From Sipunculus nudus (Eukaryota > Annelida > Sipuncula > Golfingiida > Sipunculidae), in NCBI GenBank assembly GCA_026874595.1, contig CM049321.1, positions 22,497,979 to 22,561,978 of the forward strand: 64,000 nt of DNA, in the 5' to 3' direction. Below are positions 45,554 to 57,904 of the stretch, piece by piece. The notes under the pieces are model-generated. The model did no database searches. It was not told the origin of the DNA and saw only the letters and a program-made list of their open reading frames with translations. Numbering within the stretch: the first letter of the stretch is position 1; every line of letters begins with the position of its first letter. The translations under genes were made by a program, and so were the position numbers.

Positions 45554-48061
45554 ATGAGACTTTTGGTTGCTATGACCCTGTGTTTTGGCGCTGCCGGTGC
45601 CTGGAACAACCAATGGAACGGCCAAATGTACAAAAGGTGTCCGACCGGCTATTCGTTCGGGCGGATCAGAAGTGTCCAGAATAGCTATTATAAAGACCGC
45701 CGATACCAGTTTGACTGCACCTGGGCCAATACTTATGCAGCATGCTACTGGACTGGCTACGTCAACAACTACGACGGCCTCATGAACTTCCACTGCCGCC
45801 CTAACTATGTTGTATCTGGCGCATGGAGTCTCCATAGCAACTACCACCAGGACAGACGGTATGTAAATATATAAATTTTAAATATATTGGGAAAGAATAT
45901 CGTGTTTAAAAGGAGGATGTAAGATTATTAAAGGAGTATTTGGCATAAATATTGTGAATTATGAAAGACAAAAGAGTAGGAATTTGATCTTTTTTTAAGG
46001 TATTGTTTATACATTTTTTAACGATCACCAAAGATCTGTTTTATTTAAATTTGAAGGGTTTAAAAACGTGGAATGTATTATATGGCCTCTTCGACAGAAG
46101 TATAGGACTAAGACAGCATATGATATATACAGTGTCACAGCTGGAACGCATGTTATTTTGAGCAACTGGAATTTTTGGTATTTTTGCTTAATATGAAACA
46201 GGGGTAAATCAACTACGTTACAGGCCTAAGAAGTTTCTTTTGCCTCAACTGAATAGCTTTATAAAGTATACTTGTAAATATAACTATGGATGTTTTTGTC
46301 TGAATAGGGGTTCTTTCTGTCTCTTTCCACTGAAAATATATCCATGATAACATGATGATCGTCCTAATACCAAAGCAGTATATAAAATATCGGTGCGCGG
46401 ATTCCAGTTCTAAAGATAATTTACACTAAAAAGGTACAGTGATTTTAGTTAATTTTGATGCGAGGGTCTCATTCCTTTTGTTTGACAGCTTTCGCTTCCG
46501 GTGTTGTGCCTTACATAGACGCAGATTCAGGTACTGTACCCGGACCTCTTATATCAACAACTGGAAAGGCTACATGCACTTCACTGCCCCTCGGGGCTAC
46601 CTCATCCATGGCTTCAGGAGCTGGCACAGAAATGACCAGGAGTGAGTAATTCTCACTTGTACACAGAAAAATCAAGCAGATGCATTATTTTAGTGTGAGT
46701 CTAGCCGTGACAACCCGACCCTGTAGGCATTGAAAATTTGGATGGTAAGCCTCCTTGAGTCGTGATAGTAGCAAATATCGAGGAATGCATCGCAGTGGTC
46801 TTCCATTATGTTGCGTTCATATAGTGGTTAACAACCCATAATCTTAACATTATGCTACGAATAATGCACAAATGCTAGAGGATACATGTGAACTCACAAT
46901 CGAAACTGATACCCCGTCTCTATGGTAACGAGTCATTTCCTGTATCGCGTACAAGTTGGCTGCACCCAGTAACCCGTGCAAGCCATGCTTGTATTCGTGC
47001 GGTCTGAAATTCAACAAACATGCGGAGGGATTTACCAAAATGCTGAATTAGGACGGAACTTTTCTCGTCCTTGTTTGGTGTTGTTAGAAAGTACACTAAA
47101 AATGCAAACGATAAGTCTGGTTTATGTCTGGTTTATGTCAATAGACAATGTACCTGTAGGCCATGAAGCGTCAGAAATGACGAAAATATTTGCATCCTCA
47201 TGGGGCCTTGTAATGCGTTTCTCAGTACTAGATGTAAAGGCACTCTGGCATGCTAGTATTCTGGTCGTGATATTAGAGGGCCAATATTGCTCTATTGCGA
47301 ATCCATCTTCCTTCTCTTAGCAAACAAATAATTTATGTTCAATTTTTTATTTATGTTGGTTGTTCAAATATAATTACATTCGTAAAATGAAATATATTAT
47401 TCGTAAGAAAATATGTTTCATATCTGAAAAAAAACCCCACAATATTTTAAGAATTCATACTATTAAAACTTGTGTAGTGCTCTGTATACCCACTTTTCCT
47501 TACCAAAGGACAATATACTTCCAAGCGTTTTCAAATTAGAGTCAAATATTACAGTTTTCCCTCAATAATAATACGAGTTGTTTTCGGAGGCAGCAAAAAC
47601 CAGCCAGGACCATACTCAAACCACCAGCTTATACTGACCAATAGCTCAATTGTATAGTAATAACCATTGCAATGGGACAGAATTAGTTAAAAATAAAAAC
47701 AATCATGGTGATCAAGATCACATCTGAAAGTCCGTGGACTTCTCTCTCTGTGATTTTAATCCTCTACAAGATTTCAAAATCTTTTCAGAACTGTTTGCGT
47801 TAATTTGCTGACAGACAAACCTAGGGTAAAGTTTAATACCTCTCGCCCCCTGGAGGAAGTACAGTTAAACTTCACAATTACGACCACCATTGGGACCTCA
47901 ATAAAAAGGATCGGGACCCGTAAAATGGTCGTTATTGTGGGGTGGTCGTTATACAGCAGTGATCGTTATGCGAGGTTTTACTTTTTGACCAGAGTTATCG
48001 CTAACAACCATTTTTTTTTCTTTTCAGGGATCGTCGTTGGCAGGTAACTATTTGTCGATAA
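45554..48061 (+). CDS. Dermatopontin-like protein 2 (intact, 3 exons, 163 aa)
   Basis: Exons 45554-45858, 46489-46641 and 48028-48061 join to 492 bp, 164 codons with TAA. Splice sites: G|GTATGT, TTTGACAG, GA|GTGAGT, TTTTCAG. Intron positions and phases equal those of dermatopontin 1, and exon 2 is the same length (153 bp). The ATG at 45554 starts a signal peptide, MRLLVAMTLCFGAAGA, before WNNQWNG; an in-frame ATG at 45539 adds five residues. Marks: YSFGRIRSVQN, DRRYQFDC, CYWTGYVNNYDGLMNF, FRFRCCALHRRRFRYC, LIHGFRSWHRNDQE, DRRWQVTICR. The protein stops right after the last conserved Cys-Arg, ten residues sooner than dermatopontin 1. A poly(A) signal AATAAA is at 48214-48219. A secreted matrix or aggregation role is inferred from family. 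Confidence 0.92.
47860..47990 (+). repeat. Short repeat with GGTCGTTAT words in dermatopontin intron 2
   Basis: ATGGTCGTTATTGTGGGGTG and GTGGTCGTTATACAGCAGTG occur in succession, with an inverted-looking ACGACCACCATTGGGACCTC at the left. It is also present in the right unit near 54.13-54.23 kb, so it predates the duplication. Probably a MITE fragment. Confidence 0.4.
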
Positions 48062-49703
48062 ATAGCTCCGGATACCCAGACGAACCATCCACCGAATGGT
48101 TGAGAAACTGGTACAAAGGCAAACACTCAAATCACGGTTTCTATACATTTCCAAAGCACTATAGTTGTTTGATTATATTGTTGTTAAATGTAAGATAATA
48201 GTCTTTCCTGTCAAATAAATCAAAATATAGTTCAGGCTGACATATGAGCCGTTAATGCTGTTTTCACACGAGAAGGCGCGCTCCATTTTGAACTCAAAAA
48301 TTCAATATATACATGTTTTATTGTATCGTTTTGACTCAAGAGCCTTTGGAACAGAATCTTCTGAGCTTGAAAAGAAATGAATTAATGTATCTTGTCTATA
48401 TTCTTTGTCTGCTATTTGAATAAAGATAAATGTGTGCAAATGGAACTTTGTCCTCAAGCAAGTTGTATGATGTTCGTATAGGTAGTATATAGATGTGTTA
48501 TCATTTTAGTGATATGCATTCACGGACCACATATTTTCTGACGTGCTCTAGATTCTTTAGCCCCGCAATGGTAAGGATGGTGTGGGAGTGTCTTTCTTAT
48601 CATTCTGCTTGTGTGTTTGTCTTACGTTTGCATGTTTGACTATTATCGGAACATGGATGACATTTGGAAAAATTATCGAAGCCACTCCAAAACCAATCCC
48701 AACCAAGTGAAGCATGAGAGCAACCACTGACCCAAATGTGAATGAAATCAGATAATATTTAGGAAAGTTATCGCACGGAAACCAAAACCTGACGGACGGA
48801 CAAACAGATTGATCGACATACAGGGAGACAACCCTCGTCACCCCCTCCACCCAAAAAAAAGCAATGTCCCCCATTCCTTCCAAGAAAGCGGGGGACAAAA
48901 ATTGCCACACTGAAAGAGATGCTTAAAGGCTAGTAGCGCGGTAACACGCACTAGCTCATTTAAGTTTTTTTTTTATCAGACATTTAAAGGAATATTGTTT
49001 TGCAATTTTTTTCATGACCGTTTCCATAGTTTCAGATACTGTTTCAATATAGAAACAGTGGGCACAAGCTCTATTTAGCTGCTTTCCAAATATAACTTTA
49101 TTTAGGATATAGGGTATACACCAAAACCGTACTAATCATGAGATTTTGTGTCTGTCTCATGTACGTCTTATCTTTTATGATGGTGTCGGTCATATATTGT
49201 ATTTTATAGTCCAGTTGCTTGTGAGTACCACCACGCATTCATCATGTGTTGCAGGACAAACAATAAAGTCGTGTTGTTATTTTCGTGTTGTTATTTGGAA
49301 AGTTCGGAAATTCCTTTTGCTTGTAACGACCACTGACGTGTTGCATTATAATACAACCTCGCTTTTAAAACAGTTCTGTTCCTTTAACAAAAGGAACAGG
49401 GCTCTAATGCATAAATTCATTCCTGAAATTTTAAATTCGTACTATAAATTAAATACGAACAAGGGAGATTGATCACCTTATGTTAGTAGGGAAAATTCGA
49501 TAATACTATAAATTAAAGAAAATCAGAGGAGTGTTAATACCATCACCCCAGAAACGTTTACTTTTGGTTGAATACAAAAGCTGTAACTGGAATATATACA
49601 GCAGAGGAGGAAAATGCATTTTATCGAAAGATTACTATTTTTTTAGATTAAAAATCCGTAAACGTTTTCAACTTTGTTAGAAATATTATATAAGTACACT
49701 TAC

Positions 49704-49916
49704 CTTTAACAAACAGATATTCTTTCTTCATGACCTCCTCGATATGTGTCATCTCCAGTCCTGTTTCAATACTAACAAGATGGCTACCATCATTATCGCA
49801 GGCTTCTTTGGCCACAGCATGTGAAACTAATATTTTCTTGTTAAACCTATAGCATGATAATTGATGACCCTGGTTCAACTCGTACATATACCCATACCCT
49901 CTGGGGCAATGAGGTT
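49704..49916 (-). pseudogene. C-type lectin-like gene 2: first lectin exon only, second exon lost
   Basis: A 213-bp phase 1-1 exon with intact acceptor (TTTTCAG) and donor (G|GTAAGT). It encodes CPRGYGYMYELNQGH, LSCYRFNKKILVSHAV, AKEACDNDGSHLVSIETG and MTHIEEVMKKEYLFVKG, the N-terminal half of a C-type lectin-like domain. It differs only modestly from the copy at 58263-58475. No partner exon with YWTSG and the closing Cys was found downstream on this strand; that part of the unit is deleted. Either a pseudogene or, less likely, spliced to something I did not recognise. Confidence 0.7.
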
Positions 49917-50269
49917 CTGAAAACCAAAAGTTTAGAACGGGAAATTCGTTCACACTGCTTAAAATGTTTTCATTTAAATATTTTTATTTGAAGCTTCGTG
50001 ACAGATTGATAATAATAATTAATCTGATTATTCCTCAAAGTAGATAAAACGAAACTAAGCCCGACATTGAGTATATCTCACTGTTTAACAAGATCTGATT
50101 CCGTCACTAACTAAAGGTGTGAATGAAATTGACCTATTTGAAACAAAAATGCAATATTACCCAAGCCTGACTCTGACACAACGTTTTATACCGCCTATTG
50201 CTATGAAGTGCAACAAATTTGCACCTGATATATTTAATAAACATTCTCAGGAGAAAATAGACTATACAC

Positions 50270-50450
50270 ATACTGCATGCCTGAAGTACAGGTTGGTATT
50301 CAAAAGACCAAAGCAGAGTCATCATGAGTATGATGTTGTTGACTGAGTGTGTGCTCACACAGTCTCTCATGCATGTTCCTTGATGCAAAATGCTCGCTGT
50401 ACTGGATCTGTAGTCCAATGTTACATTTTCAGGGCTATTCTGCGAGAATC
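50270..50450 (-). other. Duplicated open block upstream of lectin-like gene 2, exon uncertain
   Basis: On the minus strand after an acceptor-like TTCTCGCAG: NSPENVTLDYRSSTASILHQ, then GTCMRDCVSTHS. The right unit has the equivalent at about 58.84-59.02 kb (NSPNNVTWDYRSS ... GYCMRDCVNTHS). It may be an extra cysteine-rich exon of the lectin-like genes or merely non-coding DNA conserved by the recent duplication. No donor that I trust. Confidence 0.3.
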
Positions 50451-51689
50451 CAGAAAAAAATAGCATAAAAAAAACTCTGAGCGCACTTATCGGCGATTGT
50501 TTGTACTAGTTAAGCTGCCCATATAGAGTGAACTTTAACTTGAAAGGTCTGCTACGATGAAAAATGAAGTAGAACAATTCAAGTAAAGAACTTTTACCTC
50601 TTTGAATTAAAAGGCATAGATAAATCCTCGAAAGCATTCTTCAGCAAAAATGTACATGTTTCTCAGATTCTGGAAAACGATGAAAATAAATTTAATTAGA
50701 TTATTTATATTAACAGATATATGGCACAAGCTTTAGCACTTTAATTGGAATACATGACCTGCCTATCAATTGATGTCACTCAGAAGACTAATTCTTACAC
50801 GCTGAGACTATGGTGAAATTGCAAATAAGTTGCCCTCTGAAATACTTCTGCATTCTGAAATGGTGTTATTCCTATGTACCTCCTTATTTGCATGGTGTTA
50901 AAAAAACAGACATACATTTATTTACCTTCTTGATTAAATGGCGCGATAATGGCACGTGTCGTGCCTAACCGCTATGAGAGTCACTTGGCAACAAGTCAAA
51001 CAAGGTGTTTTAGGGAATAAATAAAAGTGTTCTGTCAAAAAAAAAGTTAATGTAATTACGCTGACAAGAAGAGAGGTTCTAATGACAGTGAATATTGGAA
51101 TAATTGTAAGTATTCATGTTTAATTATGTACCTTATTATGTGATGGCATTTCTTTATAGACATTATGTACGAGTATCATAAAACACTTAGCAGTTAGTCC
51201 GTCATGTTTACATGTATTTCTCGATTTCAAACACATTAATTAAAATGACAAGATTTTAAGTGTTGTTCTAAGGCAGCTAATAATCCGTAGCACTGGTTTC
51301 ATTTACATCATTGCCAAGAACAAGGACACGCACACCATTACACGTACAGATGCATACACACCCACGCACACACACGCACACACATATATATACATATATA
51401 CAATAAATTGGACATGGATACACAGAAAAGTGGCCTTTAGATGGCCCGGCTGTCTGTTCTAACTATTGAACTTTAACAAATCCCTTATCACTTTACCTAT
51501 TTTCACATATTCATAGGGATCAGAAATTTATTCACATAGGCGAACAAATTAAAAAAAAGTGACAGACTTAAGGTACTAATGCTGTTTCAAACATTGGAAA
51601 ACTCAAATTAAAAGAAGGGGGAACACAGCCGGCAAACACCGCAGATGGAAACACTGTGGGGGAGTTTGTGAACACAATCTCTACATCTG

Positions 51690-52105
51690 AAACAGGATTT
51701 TCAGCACACTGACAAAGAGACTAGAGGTTATAAATCTCAAGGCATTAAGGCAGTTCTGGTAAATGTCCTGTCAACAAGAAAAAAAATATGCTATAACTGG
51801 ATTTCATTAAATGAGATCAAAGCCGATTTATGTGTAGTAACTGAAACATGGCTTGATAATGAAGATGACGACGCACGACTAGAAAAAGTGAAATTACAAA
51901 AAAAATGCTTTCGTATTTACTTTGTAAATCGCGAGCATAGAGGGGAATTGATATAATATATGTTTCGGCCCTAGCTGTTCAGAGACGGTCAGACAGTAAG
52001 TTACAATCTATGCAACTTATAACATTGAAAGAAACAAAATCAAGCAAGGTCATATATGATTAATGCAGTAAATCAACCACCTTATCTGATAGAAATCTCA
52101 AAAGC
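51690..52105 (+). mobile_element. LINE 5' fragment (endonuclease part), cut by duplication junction
   Basis: Reads SQGIKAVLVNVLSTRKK, then NEIKADLCVVTETWLDNEDD, the start of an apurinic-endonuclease domain of a CR1/L2-like LINE (compare 'A-D-x-x-x-V-T-E-T-W-L'). It stops being LINE at about 52105, where the right unit's dermatopontin promoter begins. The fuller copy is at 60.25-62.35 kb. Confidence 0.7.
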
Positions 52106-52194
52106 AGACAATCATTAGAATTCGGATATAACGTCATACACTATACCGTATCATTATTTTCCCCTACCGCTGTTGTTTTGTACTTAAAGGAATG

Positions 52195-54314
52195 ATGAGA
52201 CTTTTGGTTCCTGTGACCCGGTGTTTTGGCGCTGCCGGTGCCTGGAACAACCAATGGAACGGCCAAATGTACAAAAGGTGTCCGACCGGGTATTAATTCG
52301 GGCGGATCAGAAGTGTCCAGAATAGCTATTATAAAGACCGCCGATACCAGTTTGACTGCACCTTGGCTAATACTTATGCAGCATACTACTGGACTGGCTA
52401 CGTCAACAACCACGACGGCCTCATGAACTTCCACTGCCGCCCTTACTATGTTGTATCTGGCGCATGGAGTCGCCATAGCAACCACCACCAGGACAGACGG
52501 TATGTAAATATATAAATTTTAAATATATGGGGAAAGATTATTAAAGGAGTATTTGGCATAAATATTGTGAATTATGAAAGACAAACGAGTAGGAATTTGA
52601 TCCTTTTTTAAGGTATTGTTTATGCATTTTTTTTACGATCGCCTTAGGTCTGTTTTATTTAAATTTGAAGGGTTTAAAAAATGTGGAATGTATTATATGG
52701 CCTCTTCGACAGAAGTATAGGACTAGGACTGCATATGATATATACAGCGTCACAGCTGGAACGCATGTTATTTTGAGCAACTGGATTTTTTTGGTATTTT
52801 TGCTTGATATGACTAATAAATGGCAAGAAGTGAGTATTTCCCACTTGTACACAGAAAAATCAACAAGCAAATGCATTGTTGTAGTGTGAGTATAGCGGTG
52901 ACCAACCGACTCAGTAGGCAATGAAAATTGGGCTTGTAAGCCTACTTAAGTCGTGATACTAACAATATCGCAGAATGCATCGCAGTGGTCTTCCATCATG
53001 TTGCGTTCATATAGTGGTTAACAACCCATAATCTTAACATTATGCTACGAATAATGCACAAATACTAGAGGATACATGTGAACTCACAATCGAAACTGAT
53101 ACCCCGCCTCTATGTCAACGAGTCATTTCCTGTATCGCTTACAAGTTGGCTGCATCCAGTAAGCTGTGCAAGCCATGCTTGTATTCGTGCGGTCAGAAAT
53201 TCAACAAACATGCGGAAGGATTTACCAAAATGCTGAGTTAGAACGGAACTTTTCTCGTCCTTGTTTAATGTTGTTAGAAAGTACACTAAAAATGCAAACG
53301 ATTAGTCTGGTTTATGTCAAAAGAAAATGTACCTATAGGCAATGAAGCGTCAGAAATGACGAAAATATTTGCATCCTCATGGGGCCTTATAATGCGTTTC
53401 TCACAACTAGATGTAAAGGCACTCTGGCATGCTAGTATTCTGGTCCTGATATTAGAGGGCCGATATTGCTCTATTGCGAATCCATCTTCCTTCTCTTAGC
53501 AAACAAATAATTTATGTTCAATTGTTTTATTTATGTTGGTTGGTCGATACTAACATATTGCATTTATCAATTTGTAAGAACCGATATCACCGCAAAACCT
53601 AAAATAAAACAGCATCAACAGGAAATATAATTACATTCGTAAAATGAAATATAGTATTCGTAAGAAAATATGTTTCATATCTGAAAAAACACCATATTTT
53701 AAGAATTCATACTATTAAAACTTGTGTAGTGCTCTGTATACCCCCTTTCCCTTACCAAGGGACAATATACTTTCCAAGCGTTTTCAAATTAGAGTCAAAT
53801 GTTACAGTTTTCCATCAATAATTATACGAGTTGTTTTCGGAGGCAGCAAAAACCAGCCAGGACCATACTCAAACCACCAGCTAATATTGACCAATAGCTC
53901 AATTATATAGTAATAAACATTGCAATGGGACAGAATCAGTTGAAATTAAAAACAATCATGGTGATCAAGATTACATCCGAAAGTCAGTGGACTTCTCTTT
54001 TCTGTGATTTTAATCCTCTACAAGATTTCAAAAACTCTTCAGAACTGTTTGCGTAAATTTGCTGACAGACAAACCTAGGGTAAAGTTTAATACCTGTGAC
54101 CCCCTGGAGGAAGTACAGTTAAACTCCACAATTACGACCACCATTGGGACCTCAATAAAAATGATCTGGACCCGTAAAATGGTCATTATTGTGGGGTGGT
54201 CGTTAAACAGAAGTGATCGTTATGCGAGGATTTACTTTATGACCGAGTTATCGCTAACAACCATTTTTTTTTCTTTTCAGGGATCGTCGTTGGCAGGTAA
54301 CTATTTTTCGATAA
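52195..54314 (+). pseudogene. Dermatopontin pseudogene (third copy)
   Basis: Exon 1 (52195-52499) has the same length as exon 1 of dermatopontin 2 and is nearly identical, but a TAA at 52294-52296 replaces the Ser codon in the Y-S-F-G-R motif. Exon 2 is missing: the segment equal to about 46196-46635 of the left unit is deleted, with the join at about 52808-52825. Exon 3 (54281-54314) survives but its last conserved Cys is Phe (TIFR). Conserved CYW is YYW. A second ATG precedes the start (52192). Three independent lesions show it is not functional. Confidence 0.93.
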
Positions 54315-55447
54315 ATAGCTCTGGATACCAAGACGAACCATCCACCGAATGGTTGAGAAACTCGTACAAAGGCAAACACTCAAATCACGGTTTCTATACA
54401 TTTCCAAAGCACCGCTAGCTATAGTTGTTTGATTAAATTGGTGTTAAATGTAAGATAATATTGTTTCATGTTAAATAAACCAAAATATAGTTCAGACTGA
54501 CATATGAGCCGTTAACGCTGTTTTCACACGAGAAGGCGCGCTCCATTTTGAACTCAAAAATTCAATATATACATGTTTTATCGTATCGTTTTGACTCAAG
54601 AGTCTTTGGAACCAAATCTTCTAAACTGGAAAAAAAATGAATTAATGTAACTTGTCTATATACTTCTGTTTGCTTTTTGAATAAAGATAAATGTGTGCAA
54701 ATGGAACTTCGTCCTCAAGCAAGTTGTATGATGTTCATATAGGTAGTATATAGATGTGTTATCATTTTAGTGATATGCATTCACGGAGCAAATATTATCT
54801 GACGTGCTCTAGATTCTTTAGCCCCGCAATGGTAAGGATGGTGTGGGAGTGTCGTTCTTATCAGTCTGCTTTTGTGTTTGTCTAATGTTTGCATGTTTGA
54901 CTATCATCGGAACATGGATGACATTTGGAAAAATTATCGAAGCCACTCCAAAACCAATCCCAACCAAGTGAAGCATGAGAGCAACCACTGACCCAACTGT
55001 GAATGAAATCAGATAATATTTTGGAAACTTATAGCACGGAAACCAAAACCTGACGGACGGACAAACAGATTGATCGACATACAGAGAGACAACCCCCGAC
55101 ACCCCCTCCACACAAAAAAGCAATGTACCCCATTCCTTCCAAGAAAGCGGGGGACAAAAATTGCCACGCTGAAAGAGATGCTTAAAGGCTAGTAGCGTGG
55201 TAATACGCACTAGCTCATTTTATTTTTTTATATCAGGCATTTAAAGGAATATTGTTTTGCAATGTTTTTCATGACCGTTTTCATAGTTTCAGATACTGTT
55301 ATCAATATTATGTATCTTACATTTTACCAGTTTTACGAAGAGATCTGGGAACTGATACGGAATTAATTGAAATGATTTGTTTAATTAAAACAAAACTTTA
55401 ACGTGAAGGTAACAGCATTTTGTGAAAAAAAATTTACTGCAAATTAA

Positions 55448-55690
55448 AGTTGAGACCTGGACAATTGAGTGGTAAAACGCTGGGCCTTCTCCGCTGGCGA
55501 CCCGGGTTCGATTCCCGGTGTGGCTATGAGAATAGGTTGTAATGGCCCATCCAATGTCGGTGGTTTTCTCCGGGTCCCCCGGTTTCCTCCACCCTTACCG
55601 ACTACCGAGCGCCAACATCCGTGCCAAGGAGAGTGCCTCGTATTAGGTATTATATATAGTTGTACAATCCATGTAAAATAAATAATGTTT
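55448..55690 (+). mobile_element. tRNA-derived SINE with conserved central domain
   Basis: tRNA-like head with A-box region ACAATTGAGTGGTAAAACGC and B-box GGTTCGATTCC at 55505-55515. Then comes a central domain, GGTGGTTTTCTCCGGGTCCC then GGTTTCCTCCACC, and an AT-rich tail ending in AATAAATAATG. This central-domain style is widespread in SINEs of marine invertebrates, including bivalves (family knowledge). Present only in the right unit. Confidence 0.8.
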
Positions 55691-57332
55691 ATATTTAAAT
55701 TAAAGTTTCTGGTTAACTCTATGAAAAACTATTTTAGCAGATTTTATTACAGCTTTTATTTAAACTAACAGAACCATATTCAGTTACCTCAGGTACCAGC
55801 AGTAATATCAGCTAGTTCACCATGTTTCTTAATATGGCAGCTGTTCGGGCGTAATATTTAACTGGATGGAGAAAGATGGAATACAGTTTTAAACTTCAAC
55901 ATTTCATGAAACCGTTATTTCCTTCAACTGTGCAAACTAATCGTAAACAATATTGTTGTTTAACACTGCACAGTGGTTAGAAAACGGAATTTATTTTGAA
56001 ATAAGACTAACAAGGAAATATTTTACCTTTGATGTAGGTTGTTGATTTCTTTTTTGCACTTTTATGGCTACTACAGCAGCCATATTAACATAATGATCCT
56101 GCCAGACATTTCTCGATGAACCCACATCCCCTTGCCCTCTTTATACGGTTGATTTATTATGACACAGATATTAAACACCGTTTAGTGTTTCCTTCTTGTT
56201 TTTCTAACGTAGAATAGTTAATCTAATGGGTATAGGTCTTTCTGAAACGTTTGGAATAATTAATGTATACCGTTCACAATAATTCAAAATAGTCTTTGAT
56301 ACACATGCCATTATGGCAGCAAAAGGAACCTGGAGGGAATTGATTAAATGGAGGGATCACTCGAAATACAAGGACCATTGTATCTTTACTGAAACTGTTC
56401 CCAATTTACACAGAAGAACAAATTATTTGACGTTTTTTGAATATTTTTTTCATGTCCGGGTGCAGTGATTGTTAAATGATTGGAGATAATGCGTTCATTT
56501 CTGAAATCAATTAGGGGATGCCCCATCGACCGCGTAAATGTTAACATATGCTGCTGGTGCATACTGGGTATTTTTCTGCAATATATGTCTTGTTTTTGAC
56601 TTTACCCTTACTCCAAAAAGAAGGGTGTTACAATAATGCTTGCCAGTATCAATATTTAGTTGAATGTATGTATGTATGTATCATAATATTGATACCTATG
56701 ATTAAAAAAAAAATATCCAGCCCGACTGTCTTCTTAAAATTTCGGCCTCTTGAGGTGGTTTGAAAACAAATATATAGATGTATGCGATAAAAACATAGAT
56801 ATCTTAGCATTCAACGGGAAAAGGACATATTTTGATTGAATTTTGTTAGCTTACAAAGACTTTGGTCCGTACGTTATAACCGCTTTAATTGGTCGAAAAG
56901 TTGCGTTTCTGCAGTATCTCTAACAAGATACAGTTACCATCAGTGATGCTGAATCATTATTTTTGCGGTTTTGTATAAAAATCAAACTGGAATGTGGATG
57001 GGTGAAAATATGAACTATGTTTGGCATCCAGGAAGAATATGATATAGGCATGTATAATGTTTTTAATAAAAAATAAATAATAATGCCGGGTTGGTTTCTT
57101 CAAAAATGTTATTATGACAATTATGTTTTACATTCTCATCATATCCAAACCACAATATGCTAGATAAAACTCACTACAGAAGCATAACATAAATGTGTCC
57201 GACCTGGAATGTCAGCATTGTTTGTTCGTACAGACGGTAAATCCCTCCATTCAGGCAATGTAACCCTTATTAAACTTTAAACCGGGTATTTTTTCGGATA
57301 AGAGTTTCCCCTTTGTGGCATTGATGTTTTCT

Positions 57333-57618
57333 TTAGCCACAAATCGGCACCGTCTCACAAAGAACAGCTTGAACTCTGTCTGGGTAGATTTGATACCAGT
57401 AGAGGTCGTTATTGATATATAAGTGCGTTGGTCCAGAAAGTTGATGCTTTCCCCATTTGGCAAATGTAATCGTTTTCCCGGTTGCCCTCCATTTCCAGTT
57501 CAAGTCAGCACCCTTAACACCGGAAGTCCAATAGCCAGTCCACAAACCGTCTAGCATATCAACTGACACACATAAAAAAACCTTACATACTCAGAACTTC
57601 AGTATTATAAATCATTCA

Positions 57619-57672
<54 letters not shown>

Positions 57673-57871
57673 ACATACTATTACATATAATAATATATGC
57701 ATGATATATTGTATATATGATTATATGCATATTATATTCTATATACATATATATATATATGTATTTATGGTAGATATATTGTATATGTCTATGTATATGA
57801 TATATATGTAATATTATATAATAGTAATGATTACAGTATAAATAATAATAATAATAATAATAATAATAATC

Positions 57872-57904
<33 letters not shown>

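Larger units (their letters stand above)
45470..52105. repeat. Segmental duplication, left unit
   Basis: Contains dermatopontin 2 (+), spacer, lectin-like exon (-), and the 5' part of a LINE. It matches the right unit (52106 to about 62.4 kb) in the same order, with high identity around the genes. For example, dermatopontin exon 1 has the same length and lies 6641 bp apart in the two units. Relative to the right unit it lacks the second lectin exon and roughly 55.3-58.1 kb. Confidence 0.85.

Noticed and set aside
45500-45847. 115-codon open frame antisense to dermatopontin 2 exon 1, with a similar one at 52141-52488
   Set aside because: It is the reverse strand of a real exon, Val/Ala-rich, and owes its similarity to the duplication. 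The sense frame has signal peptide, splice sites and family motifs.
48557-48910. 117-codon minus-strand open frame, repeated at 54818-55210
   Set aside because: It covers repeat-like sequence (GACGGACGGACAAACAG words) downstream of the dermatopontin genes and has no domain features. Conservation is explained by the duplication.
55454-55530. A functional tRNA gene at the B-box near 55505
   Set aside because: Only the promoter boxes are tRNA-like; the arms do not pair as a cloverleaf, and the sequence continues into a SINE central domain and tail.
57840-57903. Regular repeats as a CRISPR array
   Set aside because: They are trinucleotide microsatellites without spacers, in a eukaryotic intron.
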